Below, piece after piece: positions 5,100 through 5,589 of a DNA stretch of 5,589 nt. Position 1 is the first letter of the stretch, and each line of letters opens with the position of its first letter. The DNA lies in contig CAMURX010000118.1 in NCBI GenBank assembly GCA_947097615.1, positions 1 through 5,589 on the forward strand, in the 5' to 3' direction. The position numbers and the translations under genes were made by a program. This DNA is from an uncultured Neisseria sp. (lineage in GTDB: Bacteria; Pseudomonadota; Gammaproteobacteria; Burkholderiales; Neisseriaceae). The notes below the pieces were generated by a model that saw only the letters and a list, made by a program, of their open reading frames with translations, had not been told where the DNA came from and made no database searches.

Positions 5100-5111
5100 T
5101 TCAGACGGCCT
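5100..5111 (-). repeat. DUS that supplies the gshB stop codon
   Basis: An exact AGGCCGTCTGAA on the minus strand (5111-5100). In the gshB frame it reads as part of GAG-GCC-GTC-TGA, that is Glu-Ala-Val-stop, so the uptake sequence encodes the end of the protein. Confidence 0.9.
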
Positions 5112-5589
5112 CTTCCACCGCGTCGACAAAGCGGGCGGGCACGTCGTAGCCTTTTTGCTGCGTGATTTCCTGAAAGCCCGTCGGGCTGGTGACGTTCACT
5201 TCGGTGAGGTTTTCGCCGATGATGTCCAAACCGGCCAGGAGGATGCCGCGCCGTTTGAGTTCGGGGGCGAGGGTTTCGGCGATTTCGCGGTCGCGTGCCG
5301 ACAAGTCCTGCGCCACGCCGCGCCCGCCCGCCGCCAAATTGCCGCGCGTTTCGCCCTGCTGCGGGATGCGCGCCAGCGCGTAGGGGACGACTTCGCCGCC
5401 GATCACCAGCACGCGTTTGTCGCCTTTTACTATATCGGGCAGGTAACGCTGTGCCATGATGGTGCGCGTTTCAAGCTGCATCAGGGTTTCCAGAATGCTG
5501 CCGATGTTGGGGTCTTGTTTGGTGAGGCGGAAAATGCCCATGCCGCCCATGCCGTCGAGCGGTTTGACGATGATGTCGCCGTGTTCGGC
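5101..5589 (-). CDS. gshB: Glutathione synthetase, C-terminal 162 residues; 5' part lies beyond the right edge
   Basis: GshB joins gamma-glutamylcysteine and glycine using ATP in the cytoplasm, the last step of glutathione synthesis. The frame is open to base 5589 and no start is visible; about half of the roughly 316-residue family length is present. The ATP-grasp domain is clear. It begins at [19 protein letters not shown], with the ATP-binding lysine and glycine-rich loop. [31 protein letters not shown] comes next, then the lid region with [36 protein letters not shown] carries the metal-binding Asn and the substrate-binding VTSPTG. The last three residues, EAV, and the TGA stop fall within or next to a DUS. 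The downstream region holds DUS hairpins and small ORFs. In Neisseria glutathione is important against oxidative stress. Confidence 0.97.
   Translation of the reverse strand, partial: AEHGDIIVKPLDGMGGMGIFRLTKQDPNIGSILETLMQLETRTIMAQRYLPDIVKGDKRVLVIGGEVVPYALARIPQQGETRGNLAAGGRGVAQDLSARDREIAETLAPELKRRGILLAGLDIIGENLTEVNVTSPTGFQEITQQKGYDVPARFVDAVEEAV

Noticed and set aside
2921..5111. Repeated GCCGTCTGAA units as a CRISPR array or mobile element ends
   Set aside because: The units are 10-12 bases, irregularly spaced and in both orientations, which is exactly the pattern of Neisseria DNA uptake sequences. No transposase, target-site duplication or regular spacers are present.

Overview
The window is a stretch of Neisseria chromosome, or that of a very close relative in the Neisseriaceae. 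The strongest clue is the DNA uptake sequence (DUS). The 12-mer AGGCCGTCTGAA occurs 11 times on the two strands, with one further 10-base core copy inside uppS and one degenerate copy. Every full copy starts with AG rather than the AT that N. meningitidis and N. gonorrhoeae mostly use, so a commensal species with the AG dialect is more likely than a pathogen. The protein sequences fit Neisseria as well.

All convincing genes lie on the minus strand, so in the direction of transcription the window reads from its right end to its left. In that order: (1) the 3' part of gshB (glutathione synthetase), which runs off the right edge and ends in a cluster of three DUS; (2) a poorly characterised stretch (4581-5100) with a 29-codon membrane peptide that has a very good ribosome binding site, followed one base later by a membrane-protein-like frame interrupted by an in-frame TAA; (3) an orphan SMI1/KNR4 (SUKH) family gene; (4) dgkA (diacylglycerol kinase); (5) a periplasmic PCu(A)C copper chaperone with its own probable promoter, a histidine-rich tail and a DUS-hairpin terminator; (6) frr, uppS and cdsA, probably one transcription unit starting at a good sigma70-like promoter; (7) the 5' part of a SIMPL-domain (DUF541) gene that runs off the left edge.

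Functionally this is mostly housekeeping. Frr recycles ribosomes. UppS makes the undecaprenyl carrier lipid for peptidoglycan and surface glycans. CdsA makes CDP-diacylglycerol for phospholipids. DgkA returns diacylglycerol to phosphatidate, the substrate of CdsA. GshB completes glutathione synthesis. The PCu(A)C protein probably delivers copper to periplasmic or membrane cuproenzymes.

I do not see a clear new multi-gene system. The parts most worth a second look are the small membrane ORFs between gshB and the SUKH gene, the perfect dyad over the probable -10 box of the copper chaperone, the orphan SUKH protein, and the way DUS elements are built into stop codons and terminators.
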